Shown one piece after another: positions 42,823 to 52,978 of a DNA stretch of 64,000 nucleotides. Each line of letters opens with the position of its first letter. Position 1 is the first letter of the stretch. The DNA comes from Clostridiaceae bacterium HFYG-1003 (lineage in GTDB: Bacteria; Bacillota; Clostridia; Clostridiales; Clostridiaceae): assembly GCA_024579835.1 (NCBI GenBank), contig CP102060.1, positions 496,001 to 560,000 of the forward strand, given 5' to 3'. A model generated the notes under the pieces. The model was not told the DNA's origin, searched no databases, and saw only the letters and a list, made by a program, of their open reading frames with translations. A program made the position numbers and the translations under genes.

Positions 42823-43445
42823 TGATCGCAAATAAGACCATCAATGGACTTACATCAAAAACACCGCTTCGACTGCTGCTTGACGCGGGCGCATTTTTCA
42901 AAAACTTCGACATGAAAACCGATACTTTTGAGAGTGCTGTTATCGCAAAGAAGCTTCTGGGAGCAACAAAAGGCGGCGGATCATTTTCTGCTGTTCCGGC
43001 CATTCGCAAAATCGAGATCGACGGAGTCCGCGGATCCGTCAAAGGGCTTGGAGTCCTGGACACGTGGGAGGTCAAGATCGGTGCAAACATCGTAGAAGTT
43101 ACGGCAGACACCTTGGTTTTTGCGCTTGGAATCGCGGATAAGACCGCTGGAACTGACGGCTCTTCAGGTGGCGGGGCCGACCTTTCCGGATATGACATCA
43201 TCACCGGCCGCTCTCACATTTTAGATACTGACTACATCGGAAATATCACCTGGGTCGGGACGCTGTCAGGATCCTTAAAACCTGTAATTATTCAGGTGTT
43301 TAACGCATTGAACGAAAAAGGACTTGAATTGGCGTTCGAGGATAAGTCTGAGGGTGTTGTTGAGACGGAGTTCATGGGAAACTTTAGCTTCGACGATCCT
43401 GACAAAGTACCGTTTGACATCTACTACCCGAAGGAGACCACATAA
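42822..43445 (+). CDS. Major tail (tube) protein
   Basis: 207 aa, beta-rich; TPLRLLLDAGAFFKNFDMKT, ITGRSHILDTDYIGNITWVG, and the end VPFDIYYPKE. Position before the frameshifted chaperone and tape measure is decisive. Forms the tail tube. Confidence 0.78.
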   Translation: MIANKTINGLTSKTPLRLLLDAGAFFKNFDMKTDTFESAVIAKKLLGATKGGGSFSAVPAIRKIEIDGVRGSVKGLGVLDTWEVKIGANIVEVTADTLVFALGIADKTAGTDGSSGGGADLSGYDIITGRSHILDTDYIGNITWVGTLSGSLKPVIIQVFNALNEKGLELAFEDKSEGVVETEFMGNFSFDDPDKVPFDIYYPKETT

Positions 43446-43747
43446 TGCGCGAACTTAAAACCAGAGACCTCGGGAAGGGATCCCAGATCCTGAAGAAAAT
43501 GGGCGTTAAGCTATCCGGCACCACAGAGGAAGAGGTCGGCATGTCCCTGCTGCTTTCCATGGCCGAGAACTACCATCACGCTGAACAAGAGATTGCTGAG
43601 CTTATGGCTGATCTCATTGGCGATGGAATGACGAAAGATAAGTTTCTTGATCTGGAACTTGACGATTCCATGAAGTATTTCAAGGAATTCGCGGGGCTGA
43701 AGAGTGTCGGCCCTTTTTTCAATATGCTGAAATTGGCGTCTACCTAG
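43445..43747 (+). CDS. Tail assembly chaperone, short form (gpG)
   Basis: 100 aa product of the 0 frame. Helical; SLLLSMAENYHHAEQEIAEL. Upstream of the tape measure. The same start also yields the long form by -1 frameshift near its 3' end. Confidence 0.82.
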   Translation: MRELKTRDLGKGSQILKKMGVKLSGTTEEEVGMSLLLSMAENYHHAEQEIAELMADLIGDGMTKDKFLDLELDDSMKYFKEFAGLKSVGPFFNMLKLAST

Positions 43748-44019
43748 ACACCATTGATCTCCTGCTGAAGCGATACGGCACAGTGGAGCCTGTATTTGAC
43801 CTTGATTGGGAAGACGGGCTCCTCTTAATTGAAAGAATTAGCCAGAAAGAGCAGGATGAGGCGCTATTTCAGCGATGGATATCAGGCGGTGAAATGAGCT
43901 ACCAGAGCCAAATGACTTTTGAGGCATTTAAAGCTCAGGTTCAATCAAAAGCCACCTCGAAAAATGACAATCGCTCCGTTGAAGATATTTTAAAGAAAGT
44001 GAAATCCATTATTGGGTGA
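43445..44019 (+). CDS. Tail assembly chaperone, frameshifted long form (gpGT)
   Basis: About 191 aa when ribosomes slip -1 at CCCTTTTTTC (43711-43720). The -1 frame continues directly as QYAEIGVYLDTIDLLLKRYG and runs to 44019 with no stop. By analogy with lambda gpG/gpGT, the T part binds the tube protein while G coats the tape measure. Confidence 0.82.
43711..43720 (+). promoter_or_regulatory. Programmed -1 frameshift site
   Basis: Two overlapping X-XXY-YYZ heptamers in the 0 frame: C-CCT-TTT (43711-43717) and T-TTT-TTC (43714-43720). Confidence 0.8.
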
Positions 44020-44033
44020 GGAGGTGAAGATCA

Positions 44034-45953
44034 TTGGAATTATTTAAACTGTTTGGAAGTATTTTTGTTGACTCCTCCTCAGCGGAAGACTCGATTTCAA
44101 AAACCGAAAAAAAGGCTGAAGGACTTGGATCTAAGCTTGGCGGTGCTGCAAAAGTTGCTGGCACTGCGATGCTTGGCATGGGTGCTGCAATTGCAGGTGG
44201 TGGGGCCGCTCTAGTAGGAGTTGCAAATAACGCTGCTGGAGTTGCTGACCGCGTGGACAAGATGTCGTCTAAAATGGGCATTTCGAAAAAGGGATTCCAG
44301 GAATGGGATTACGTCATGGGTCAGAATGGCATGAGCATCGACAAGATGCAAACAGGAATGAAAACCCTTGTTGCTCAAATGGATGGAGCTGCCAGTGGCA
44401 ACAAAAAGAGCGCCGAATCTTTTGCGCAACTTGGCGTATCTGTCACCGACTCATCCGGAAAGCTAAAAGATCAAGAAACGATGATGAATGAAGTCATCAT
44501 GAAACTGGCACAGATGCCAGAAGGAACAGAAAAAGCCAGACTGGCGACAGAACTTTTTGGGAAGTCTGGAGTTGAAATGGCGCCGATGCTGGCCACTGGA
44601 GCTCAAGGGATCCAGGATCTGAAAGACCGGTCCCATGAACTAGGTCTAGTCATGTCTGATGAAGCGGTGACATCCGGGGTCGTGTTTGGAGACACGATGG
44701 ATGATGTCACTTCAAGTCTTGGCATGGTTGCGACAAATGTCGGAACGTCATTAATGCCAATAATCCAAACATTCTTAGACTGGGTCCTGCTCAACATGCC
44801 GATGATTCAGGCGACCATGAGCACCGTTTTCGGCGTTATCAAGGATGTAGTGACAGTGGCTGTGGATATCTTCAATCAGTATCTGATGCCAGCTTTTGCT
44901 GCTGTATTCGACTGGGTCCAGGTTAACTGGCCGACAATTAAATTAACTTTGGAAACTGTCTTTAACGCTATTAAGACGGTTGTCGGAGTGGCGATCGACG
45001 TATTTAATTTGTATCTGATGCCGGCGTTTCAATCTATATTCGCATGGGTACAGGAAAATTGGCCGGCCATCCGAGAAACAATCGTTGGCGTGTTCAATAA
45101 AATCAAAGAAATCTGGAACACGGTGCTAAAACCTGCATTTGATCAGATCGTGGCGTTCATCCGAGACACGCTGGTACCAAAAGTAAAAGAATTGTTCCCA
45201 AAGATTGAAAAAGCGGTTAAAACGGTTTTCGAGACCATCCGGACCGTATGGGAAACGATTCTTAAACCAGTCTTCGATGCTGTATGGACGTTCATCGAAG
45301 ACAACCTGGCGCCTGCATTCTCAACCGTTTTTGACGGGATAAAGATTGTAGTTGAGACGGCTTTTGATGCCGTTGGAATCGCCATTGATACAGTAACCGG
45401 AGTATTTGAGGGCATCAAGACTACGATCGATAATGTTTCATTATGGTTTACGGGGCTAAAAGATGGAATCACAAATGCCATCAATGCCGCCAGGGACGCA
45501 GTCGATCTGGCCATTCAGAAGATCAAAGGTTTCTTCGGTTTTGAGTTTAAATGGCCTAAGCTTTCCATGCCGTCATTTGGCATCACGCCAGAGGGCTGGA
45601 AGATCGGTGACCTTCTAAAAGGGCCTATTCCACATCTGTCCCTCAAGTGGAATGCTGCCGGTGGTATTTTCGACAAACCGACAATTTTCAATACCGCCAG
45701 AGGGTTGCAGGGTGTAGGCGAGGCCGGACCTGAGGCGATCATGCCACTGAGTAAGTTGCAGGAGCTGATCGACTGGAACAACTCCAGGAACAGTGACCGT
45801 GACGTGTTGATGAAGATCCTAAAGGTGATGCAGTCCATCGAACGCAAGGAACAGAACTTGATCCTTGATACCGGAGTACTGGTTGGAGCGGTCAAAGATC
45901 CAATCAACAAAGAACTAGGCCGCGATGCAATTTTGCGTGGAAGGGGGCTGTAA
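44034..45953 (+). CDS. Tail tape measure protein
   Basis: 639 aa from TTG 44034 (GAGGAGGTGAAG upstream). N-terminal helical segment, Gly/Ala-rich hydrophobic stretch (AMLGMGAAIAGGGAALVGVA), TMP family core (KMSSKMGISKKGFQEWDYVM), then about 50-residue tandem repeats with NWPTIKLTLETVFNAIK and LMPAF. Sets tail length; a protein this size implies a tail of roughly 90-100 nm, so a siphovirus. Confidence 0.92.
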   Translation: MELFKLFGSIFVDSSSAEDSISKTEKKAEGLGSKLGGAAKVAGTAMLGMGAAIAGGGAALVGVANNAAGVADRVDKMSSKMGISKKGFQEWDYVMGQNGMSIDKMQTGMKTLVAQMDGAASGNKKSAESFAQLGVSVTDSSGKLKDQETMMNEVIMKLAQMPEGTEKARLATELFGKSGVEMAPMLATGAQGIQDLKDRSHELGLVMSDEAVTSGVVFGDTMDDVTSSLGMVATNVGTSLMPIIQTFLDWVLLNMPMIQATMSTVFGVIKDVVTVAVDIFNQYLMPAFAAVFDWVQVNWPTIKLTLETVFNAIKTVVGVAIDVFNLYLMPAFQSIFAWVQENWPAIRETIVGVFNKIKEIWNTVLKPAFDQIVAFIRDTLVPKVKELFPKIEKAVKTVFETIRTVWETILKPVFDAVWTFIEDNLAPAFSTVFDGIKIVVETAFDAVGIAIDTVTGVFEGIKTTIDNVSLWFTGLKDGITNAINAARDAVDLAIQKIKGFFGFEFKWPKLSMPSFGITPEGWKIGDLLKGPIPHLSLKWNAAGGIFDKPTIFNTARGLQGVGEAGPEAIMPLSKLQELIDWNNSRNSDRDVLMKILKVMQSIERKEQNLILDTGVLVGAVKDPINKELGRDAILRGRGL

Positions 45954-46610
45954 ATGGTACCGATGATTCTGATCGACAATAAAAGTACTTTTGATGATTT
46001 CCAAATGATCATGACATCGTATAGCATTCCGCCGCCAACCCCGAAGATTAAGCTGATCGACCTTCCGATCGGTGATGGATCAATTGATCTGACGGAGGCC
46101 ATTTACGGTGATATTTCTTATGAGGATCGGGAATGCGAGTTTAACTTCGTTTTCCTCGGGCCAATCGAAGATCGAGCGCCTCAACTGGAACTCCTATCCG
46201 CTTTTGTACACGGCAGAAGGCGCAAAGTTATTACGCTCGACGATCCGGGACATTACTACATCGGCCGGATGACGATTTCGGCATACGAAAAAGAAGGCGC
46301 CTCTGTAGCTATCCAGCTGACAATGATTGCGGAGCCGTACAAGTACAAGCTGAACCAGACCAAGGTAACCGGCACAATACCGGCCGCTGGATCTGTCAAT
46401 CTGGACGTTAAAAACGCCAGGATGCGAGTGATCCCGAAGATCACTGTCAGTGCTGCTGCCACCATCTCACACGCTGGTAACAACTACTCGGTGCAGGCGG
46501 GCACATGGAAACTTACGAACATCGTACTCGCCGAAGGATCCAACATTCTCACCATCACCGCAGCACAGGGAACAGCTTACACCATTGAGTATCAGGAGGG
46601 CGCGATCTAA
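45954..46610 (+). CDS. Distal tail protein (Dit-like)
   Basis: 218 aa, beta-rich; KIKLIDLPIGDGSIDLTEAI and LLSAFVHGRRRKVITLDDPG resemble Dit proteins, the hub between tube and baseplate. Abuts the tape measure and overlaps the Tal gene. Confidence 0.75.
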   Translation: MVPMILIDNKSTFDDFQMIMTSYSIPPPTPKIKLIDLPIGDGSIDLTEAIYGDISYEDRECEFNFVFLGPIEDRAPQLELLSAFVHGRRRKVITLDDPGHYYIGRMTISAYEKEGASVAIQLTMIAEPYKYKLNQTKVTGTIPAAGSVNLDVKNARMRVIPKITVSAAATISHAGNNYSVQAGTWKLTNIVLAEGSNILTITAAQGTAYTIEYQEGAI

Positions 46611-48229
46611 TGTACACCATCAAGCTTGACGGCGCTCTCCTATGGGATCCTCGGGTCCCGGAGCTGCGGATCATCAACCCAAAAGTTAACTGTGAGATAA
46701 ACCGGGCAGGCACGCTGGAGTTTATCGCTCCGGCTGCTCACCCGCTTTACACGCACATCAAAAAAATGAAATCTATCGTCGAAGTATACCAGGACGAATC
46801 CATGATTTTCAGAGGCCGACCGCTCACTGATAACAGAGATTTTCTAAATAACAAACAGGTCATCTGTGAAGGTGACCTTGCTTTTTTCAACGACTCGGTG
46901 ATCCGGCCATACACCTATAACGGATCGATCATCGGTTACCTGCAGATGATCCTTGACGCCCACAATGCACAGGTGGATCCGGAAAAGCGTTTTTCACTTG
47001 GATCCGTCACGGTGACAGATCCCAACAACTACATCACCCGGTCGAGCATCAACCCGGTCAACGCATGGCCGGAGCTGGACGCAAAACTTTTAAACCTTCT
47101 CGGTGGATATCTCATCATCCGGCATGAAGGTGGCGTCCACTACCTGGACTATCTGGCAGACTCTCCATACCTGAACGATCAGACGGTGGAGATCGGTTCC
47201 AACCTGCTGGACGTCACCCAGCAAAGCGCAGCCGGCGGCATCATCACGGCGCTGATCCCGTACGGTGCAAAAATACTGGACGGAGAAGGCAAAGAAACCG
47301 GAGAACGACAGACCATCTCCATCGTTAATGGCGGAGTGGATTATCTCTACAGTCAGACGGCCGTTGACAACTATGGCTGGATCTTTGGATCCAAGACATG
47401 GGATGACGTGAATGATCCGTCAAATCTTGTGACCAAGGCGGCGCAGGAGCTTGCTGTAAGGACAGCTCTTGGCACCTCCGTGGAGATCAAGGCGGTGGAT
47501 CTGTCCATGCTCAACCCTGATATCGACAAGATCCGGTTTTTTCAGTACGTTCCGGTGAAAAGCCCCGGACACGGCATTGATACCATCGCACTGATTACAA
47601 AGCTGTCCCTGGATCTGACCAGCCCACAGAATAATCTATTGACTTTTGGTTTTGATCAAAAGAGCCTGACAGACCAGAAAGTTTCCGCAGATAAGGTGCT
47701 CCGGCAGATTGAAGCGGACTATGTCACTAATGAGGCGGTCACGGTTGTCCGGGATTCCATCGTGTCACTGGCATCGGCCATCATCCAGACAGCCGAAGAG
47801 ATCAAAACGGAAGTGTCGAGGACTTACACAAGTCAAGATGCCTTTTCCAGCTACCAGCAAGCACTGGCCACCAGGCTGATACAGGACGCTGAAAAGTTTG
47901 ATTTTCAATTCACTGAAATGCAAAAAAGCATCGAGACGGTGGACGGAAAGCAAGTCGCAAAATTCAACGAAATTTCAAAGCACATAACCTTCGACTCCGG
48001 CGACATCATCCTGAAAGCCACCAGCTCAGATCCTAACGTCAACACCCGGATCAGCCTGCTCATCAGCCGAAACCGGATTAGTTTCCTGGATAACGGGGCG
48101 GAAGTCGCATATATCAGCGATAACAAGCTTTATATCTATGACGGACACTTTATCAACTCTCTGCGAGTCGGAAATTTCAGTTTCCGGCCACGATCTAACG
48201 GATCGCTATCATTTGGGAGGGTAGTATAA
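46610..48229 (+). CDS. Tail-associated protein (Tal/endopeptidase-tail family)
   Basis: 539 aa. N-terminal Tal baseplate-hub part (CEINRAGTLEFIAPAAHPLY; VGDLAFFNDS-like EGDLAFFNDSVIRPY), followed after residue 350 by coiled coil and a short C-terminal beta domain. No clear peptidase motif. Forms the tail tip beneath Dit. Confidence 0.8.
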   Translation: MYTIKLDGALLWDPRVPELRIINPKVNCEINRAGTLEFIAPAAHPLYTHIKKMKSIVEVYQDESMIFRGRPLTDNRDFLNNKQVICEGDLAFFNDSVIRPYTYNGSIIGYLQMILDAHNAQVDPEKRFSLGSVTVTDPNNYITRSSINPVNAWPELDAKLLNLLGGYLIIRHEGGVHYLDYLADSPYLNDQTVEIGSNLLDVTQQSAAGGIITALIPYGAKILDGEGKETGERQTISIVNGGVDYLYSQTAVDNYGWIFGSKTWDDVNDPSNLVTKAAQELAVRTALGTSVEIKAVDLSMLNPDIDKIRFFQYVPVKSPGHGIDTIALITKLSLDLTSPQNNLLTFGFDQKSLTDQKVSADKVLRQIEADYVTNEAVTVVRDSIVSLASAIIQTAEEIKTEVSRTYTSQDAFSSYQQALATRLIQDAEKFDFQFTEMQKSIETVDGKQVAKFNEISKHITFDSGDIILKATSSDPNVNTRISLLISRNRISFLDNGAEVAYISDNKLYIYDGHFINSLRVGNFSFRPRSNGSLSFGRVV

Positions 48230-48230
48230 T

Positions 48231-49979
48231 ATGGCGCTTTCAGGTCAGACAATAAAAAAGTACTCCCCGTCAGAGGCCTTCTGGGTCTGGGTTGAATGGA
48301 CTGCCGTCCAGAATGTCGCGAACAACCGGACCACCATCACTGCCATAACCTACGGCGGATCTAACTCCTACGGCTACTACAGCGGATCCAACAAATGGGG
48401 ATACACGACCATTGACGGGATCACAACTTCAGTTAAATACACAGACCCCTGGGCGGCGGGAACCGCTAAAAAAGAGCTGCATCGACAGACCAGAACGGTC
48501 AACCATAACGATGAGGGTCTAAAGACTGTCACCATCTCCGGTAAGTGGACAGCGGGATCCGATCCCGAGGGAAGCTTTTTCAGCCTTCTTTCCTCCGGCT
48601 CATTTGAACTGGATCCGATCCCCCGGGCCAGTCAGCCGACAACTAACTACACTGGGCAGTCTTTGGGCTATCCAGTCCAGATCAACACCAACCGGGCCAG
48701 CACAACGTTCTCGCACAAGCTCAAGTATTCGATCGGAACACTCTCCGGAACTATTGCTGATGGAGTAGGAGACACTTACACCTGGACACTGCCGGTAGGT
48801 CTGGCAGCTGCCATTACCACATCCAGGTCCGGCGTGCTCAAGATCATCTGTGAGACGTACTCCGGCACAACACTGGTCGGGACCAAAGAGATCACTATCA
48901 CGGCCACCGTGCCCGATAACGAAACATTCCGGCCGGATCCTTCCATCTTGTCCATCACAGAGGGCACAACAGGCCTCACAGGCTTCACGGCATACATCCA
49001 GGGCAAAAGTAAGCTGGTTATTTCATCAGCTGGTACAGGCAAGCATGGGGCGACCATCACGCAGTACCTGGTGGAGATCGACGGATCCAGCTACTACGGA
49101 CAGTCTATCACCTCGCCGGTCATTATTAAGTCCGGCACGATCCCGATCAAGCTGACAGTGACAGACAGCCGCGGATACTCTGACAGCGTCACGCAAAACG
49201 TCACGGTGGAGCCTTACCAGCCGCCAAAGATCGCTAGTTTCTCGGCCGGTCGAGCTCCGACCGATCAGGGAACGGATCTTTCGGCAGCAGTTGATTTTGC
49301 GGTGTCTCCGGTAGCCAATCAGAACACGAAGCGGTATCTGATCCGCTACAGGCCAGCTGGCGGCAGCTGGACGGTGCTCATCGACTCCAGTGATTACTAT
49401 GCCAGAGCGACAACTCACACGGCTGCCGGGGTGCTTAATCCCGATCTGTCCTATGAGGTGGAGCTGACGGTGGTGGACGCCTTTGCATCCGCCGTGAAGA
49501 CAGAGTTGGTTCCGTCAGCGTTTGAGCTGCTTAACTTCCACGCCGGTGGCCGGGCAATGGCCATCGGTAAGGTTTCGGAGATCCCGGACGCATTGGAAAT
49601 CGCGCTGCCGATCTACATCGGCGGGATCCAGTCATACATGGTGACAGACTCAGGATCCAATGCAAGCGGATCTTACATCAAGCTGGGCGACGGCACCATG
49701 ATCTGCTGGGGCGCTGTTGACTACAACATACCGGACATGACACAGATCGGCGGAGTATGGGGCCACACATCAACCGCCATGGCCGCTGTGACGTTCCCTG
49801 TAGCGTTTGTGACTTCTCCGGTGATTAACTTATCGACTAACATCGGAGAGTCCTTAAACTGCGCTCTGCGGGACTTCACACTAGCCAGTTTCACGTGGCG
49901 ACTTTATACGACCGTCCCGATGACGGCAGGACAAACAAAAAAACTCTACTACCAGGCCATTGGCCGGTGGAAACTATAA
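48231..49979 (+). CDS. DUF859-type minor structural protein
   Basis: 582 aa, beta-rich. N-terminus with ITYGGSNSYGYYSGSNKWGY, Ig-like middle (VTDSRGYSDSVTQNVTVEPY), and a C-terminal segment GDGTMICWGAVDYN that resembles H-type-lectin tips. Recalls DUF859 siphovirus proteins. Likely part of the adsorption apparatus. SD TTTGGGAGGG precedes ATG. Confidence 0.75.
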   Translation: MALSGQTIKKYSPSEAFWVWVEWTAVQNVANNRTTITAITYGGSNSYGYYSGSNKWGYTTIDGITTSVKYTDPWAAGTAKKELHRQTRTVNHNDEGLKTVTISGKWTAGSDPEGSFFSLLSSGSFELDPIPRASQPTTNYTGQSLGYPVQINTNRASTTFSHKLKYSIGTLSGTIADGVGDTYTWTLPVGLAAAITTSRSGVLKIICETYSGTTLVGTKEITITATVPDNETFRPDPSILSITEGTTGLTGFTAYIQGKSKLVISSAGTGKHGATITQYLVEIDGSSYYGQSITSPVIIKSGTIPIKLTVTDSRGYSDSVTQNVTVEPYQPPKIASFSAGRAPTDQGTDLSAAVDFAVSPVANQNTKRYLIRYRPAGGSWTVLIDSSDYYARATTHTAAGVLNPDLSYEVELTVVDAFASAVKTELVPSAFELLNFHAGGRAMAIGKVSEIPDALEIALPIYIGGIQSYMVTDSGSNASGSYIKLGDGTMICWGAVDYNIPDMTQIGGVWGHTSTAMAAVTFPVAFVTSPVINLSTNIGESLNCALRDFTLASFTWRLYTTVPMTAGQTKKLYYQAIGRWKL

Positions 49980-49996
49980 CACAGGATGGGCATAGC

Positions 49997-50347
49997 ATGG
50001 AAATGGAAAAGAGGCTGGCAGAACTTGAATCCTGCACAGCCACACATGATAAGCGGCTCACGGAGCACGGGCGGCAGATCGACCAGCTGATCAAGAGCGA
50101 CAGCGAAAAGGACAAGCAGCTTGCACTAATGAGGAAAGATATTGAGAACACGAATGAAGCCGTCAAGCGGATGGAAAAGACGGTAGATAAGATCGACAGC
50201 AAGCTGGACAAGGCGCTGGAGATCAGGACAGATGACCACCTGACAAGCCCGCTGATGGAGTACCGAAAGGTAAAGTGGCAGATCATCACGATCGCAATTG
50301 GAATTTTGGTCGGGATAGTGATTAAAGCGCTCTTCCCAATGCTATAA
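49997..50347 (+). CDS. XhlA-like coiled-coil protein with C-terminal TM
   Basis: 116 aa from ATG 49997; an earlier frame from 49895 overlaps the previous gene. Coiled coil (DIENTNEAVKRMEKTVDKID) ending in a single TM (IITIAIGILVGIVIKALF), the shape of hemolysin XhlA proteins that act with holins, though it could be a structural spacer. Confidence 0.7.
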   Translation: MEMEKRLAELESCTATHDKRLTEHGRQIDQLIKSDSEKDKQLALMRKDIENTNEAVKRMEKTVDKIDSKLDKALEIRTDDHLTSPLMEYRKVKWQIITIAIGILVGIVIKALFPML

Positions 50348-50356
50348 GGAGGCAAC

Positions 50357-52723
50357 ATGGACAACAGGCAAATTATTTTTAAAAATCATCCGGTGAAAAG
50401 CTCAGAGAAGCTGATGCGGGACTTCCCCGCCCAGGTATGCTACACCAATGACAAGCTGACGGCTCAGCTTGTTTTTGAGATCTCAGACTGTACAGAGGCA
50501 GAACTGGCCGGCCTGACCGCCTCGATCATGATCTTTATGAAAGACGGATCTTTTTTCCAGGACAGCGCCGTGATCGACGCTCCGAACAAAAAGATCACTT
50601 ATGTCATGCTTGAAAATCAAGTAGCCCACGCCGGCGATGCCAGGGCGAGCCTCGTACTGACCGGCGGATCACAAGGATGGGGCGGACCGGATAGAAACTT
50701 TACCGTCATTTCCGATCTGGGCCAGAGAGTCGCCACCGAAGTCATGATTAAAGACTGGACGATGCTCACCGCAGAGGCAAGGGCGTACTTGGACGAGTTC
50801 GCCGCCAACGAAATCACCCGTCAGCAGACCGCAGCCGCCGCTGAATCCGCACGGGCACAGACCTTCACGACCAACGAAGCGGCACGGCAGTCAAACTTTG
50901 AGGCTAACGAAGCCACAAGGCAAGACGGAGAAGATACAAGGCTGACGGCCGAACAGGGTAGGGTTACCGCAGAACAGGGCAGAGCGACCGCCGAAACCGG
51001 CCGGGTAAACTCTGAATCATCCAGGGTGACGGCTGAGCAGGGACGCACAACCGCAGAGCAAGGAAGGGTTAGCGCTGAATCCGCACGGGTGACAGCGGAG
51101 CAGGGCAGAGCTGCTGCACTGGCAGCAAAGGCGGATAAGACGTACACCGATACGGAATTGGCGAAGAAGGCAGATAAGGCGGAAATAGAAGCCGCCAGAG
51201 GTTCTGAAGCGACACTTGGGGCAAGGCTGGATGGATTAACACAGGACTATACTCAACATAAGTTAGAGTATGTTGACTTAAAAGGAGTTAATGATGGGGT
51301 AGTAATCCCTGAAAAGACTTCATTTTTTAATATTGACAAAGCAATCAATAAATTTAATCCTGCCAACCAAACTGATTTAGCAATAACCAAAAGTTCGCTT
51401 ATTTACAGTAATGGCTCAATTACGGAATATAATGAGGATTATTGGGTTTCTGCACCAATATACCTTGAGGGTGGAAAGGTATACACCATGACTAATCCAG
51501 TAGCTTCGGATCAAGATTCAACCCTTCTCGGAGCGATATTTGACATCACTGGTAATTATGTTCGAGGGGTATCCCCAACGAATTATACAGTAGTAGGAAA
51601 TAGCGTTACATTCGATATGCCAGTTAATGGCGCATATATTAGAACCACTGTATACGGAGCAAAATTTTCAACGCCTATTGCAGAAAGGCTTACTGCTTTC
51701 AATGCTCAATTCATGGTAGTGGAAGGTAGTACATTCCCTGCTTATACTCCGTATTACCCAACGACATACAAGATCAAAAGCGAACACATTGAACAGCCTT
51801 CAACAGCATTTAAACCTATATTTCTATCATTAAATACAGATATTATCAATGTAATATCTAAATATGGGACTAACACTGACCTAAGAGTAGTAATCAAAAA
51901 AAAGGGACCAAACAACATATTTGACTTTTACAGGTGGTACAAGATTGGAAATCCAAACACTGCCCCTTCAACTGATATTGAGGCAGGTGTTCAATTTGCA
52001 GAAAATAGTTCTGATTTCTTTGGTCCATTTCAGGTCATGGTTACAACTAATGCAGACGGTGACAACAAAGATGTCAATGGGAATTACCTACCGCGTTTCA
52101 CAGGTGGGAATCATAGCTATAACAACACCGCAACAGCTTTCACTGACCGTTATAAATTATATGCAGATGGTAAAGAGGTGTCTGATGGGTTTAACGGGTA
52201 TTGTAACTTTATAGACATTATATGGGTGAACAAGGTGCAAGCCTATAACACAACAAAGATAGATGGTACAGGCAGAGTAGTATTGACCGAAAAGATACAC
52301 CTTCATTTTGATGGTTTCGAATGGAGTGTAGAAAATGAAATTACAGGATTAGAAACAATTGGGTTCATGTTTTACTATGGGTTACAAGCTTTTGTTAAAA
52401 ATTTTAGCAAAACTGCTGTATATTTTTGCGGTAGTAGAGTAAACAGATTTGCTAACAACGTAGGTGTTGGAGATGTTAATAGTGGTGATAAAAATTGTGT
52501 TGCAATTAAATCAATCGGTACAACTGATACCTTAGAATTTGGGATAGACAACACTTTCGATTTAGGAACATTTAAGAACTCAATCTATGACTATTCTGCC
52601 CATGGTGGATATGAAAAATGCTATTTTGACTTAATAGAGCAAACTCCATCTAATAAAATAATATTGAACGTAAATGATAAAATGGGTTATAGAGGATATT
52701 ATAAATTCTATCCGACTATTTAG
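50357..52723 (+). CDS. BppU-type baseplate/receptor-binding protein
   Basis: 788 aa. N-terminal BppU-like domain (residues 1-140), then a repetitive trimeric coiled coil (units such as RVTAEQGR, about residues 150-270), then a C-terminal receptor-binding part. The DNA changes at about 51240 from GC-richer to clearly AT-rich, which suggests exchange of the tip module. Probably determines host range. SD AAGGAGG. Confidence 0.78.
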   Translation: MDNRQIIFKNHPVKSSEKLMRDFPAQVCYTNDKLTAQLVFEISDCTEAELAGLTASIMIFMKDGSFFQDSAVIDAPNKKITYVMLENQVAHAGDARASLVLTGGSQGWGGPDRNFTVISDLGQRVATEVMIKDWTMLTAEARAYLDEFAANEITRQQTAAAAESARAQTFTTNEAARQSNFEANEATRQDGEDTRLTAEQGRVTAEQGRATAETGRVNSESSRVTAEQGRTTAEQGRVSAESARVTAEQGRAAALAAKADKTYTDTELAKKADKAEIEAARGSEATLGARLDGLTQDYTQHKLEYVDLKGVNDGVVIPEKTSFFNIDKAINKFNPANQTDLAITKSSLIYSNGSITEYNEDYWVSAPIYLEGGKVYTMTNPVASDQDSTLLGAIFDITGNYVRGVSPTNYTVVGNSVTFDMPVNGAYIRTTVYGAKFSTPIAERLTAFNAQFMVVEGSTFPAYTPYYPTTYKIKSEHIEQPSTAFKPIFLSLNTDIINVISKYGTNTDLRVVIKKKGPNNIFDFYRWYKIGNPNTAPSTDIEAGVQFAENSSDFFGPFQVMVTTNADGDNKDVNGNYLPRFTGGNHSYNNTATAFTDRYKLYADGKEVSDGFNGYCNFIDIIWVNKVQAYNTTKIDGTGRVVLTEKIHLHFDGFEWSVENEITGLETIGFMFYYGLQAFVKNFSKTAVYFCGSRVNRFANNVGVGDVNSGDKNCVAIKSIGTTDTLEFGIDNTFDLGTFKNSIYDYSAHGGYEKCYFDLIEQTPSNKIILNVNDKMGYRGYYKFYPTI
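50820..51135 (+). repeat. Coding repeats in the baseplate coiled coil
   Basis: Imperfect repeats encoding TAEQGR and SESARV units of about 7-8 codons. Confidence 0.7.
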
Positions 52724-52793
52724 TTACGCTATTGGATGCAATTGCGACATAACCACGCAGAATAATCGTCCGCTATTGTGCAAAGGAGCACCT

Positions 52794-52880
52794 ATGGAAA
52801 TCTTATCAATCCTCATGGTCGCCGTCACCGTTGAAGAAAGACGACAGAACAGAAAATCGAGATCATGGAGGGCTAAATGA
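52794..52880 (+). CDS. Very small phage protein
   Basis: 28 aa (MEILSILMVAVTVEERRQNR plus 8), short hydrophobic start then basic. SD AAAGGAG precedes ATG; ATGA overlap with the next gene. Unknown. Confidence 0.45.
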   Translation: MEILSILMVAVTVEERRQNRKSRSWRAK

Positions 52881-52978
52881 CCACAAAACAACTGGCCGAC
52901 AAGCTCGGTCTACAATACGAAGAACGGCGGCTTTGGTATCACCTGACGAACAACCCGAACCGCCTGATTGGAGTATAA
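52877..52978 (+). CDS. Very small phage protein
   Basis: 33 aa beginning MTTKQLADKLGLQYEERRLW, HTH-like opening. Directly coupled to the genes on both sides in the lysis region. Unknown. Confidence 0.45.
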   Translation: MTTKQLADKLGLQYEERRLWYHLTNNPNRLIGV

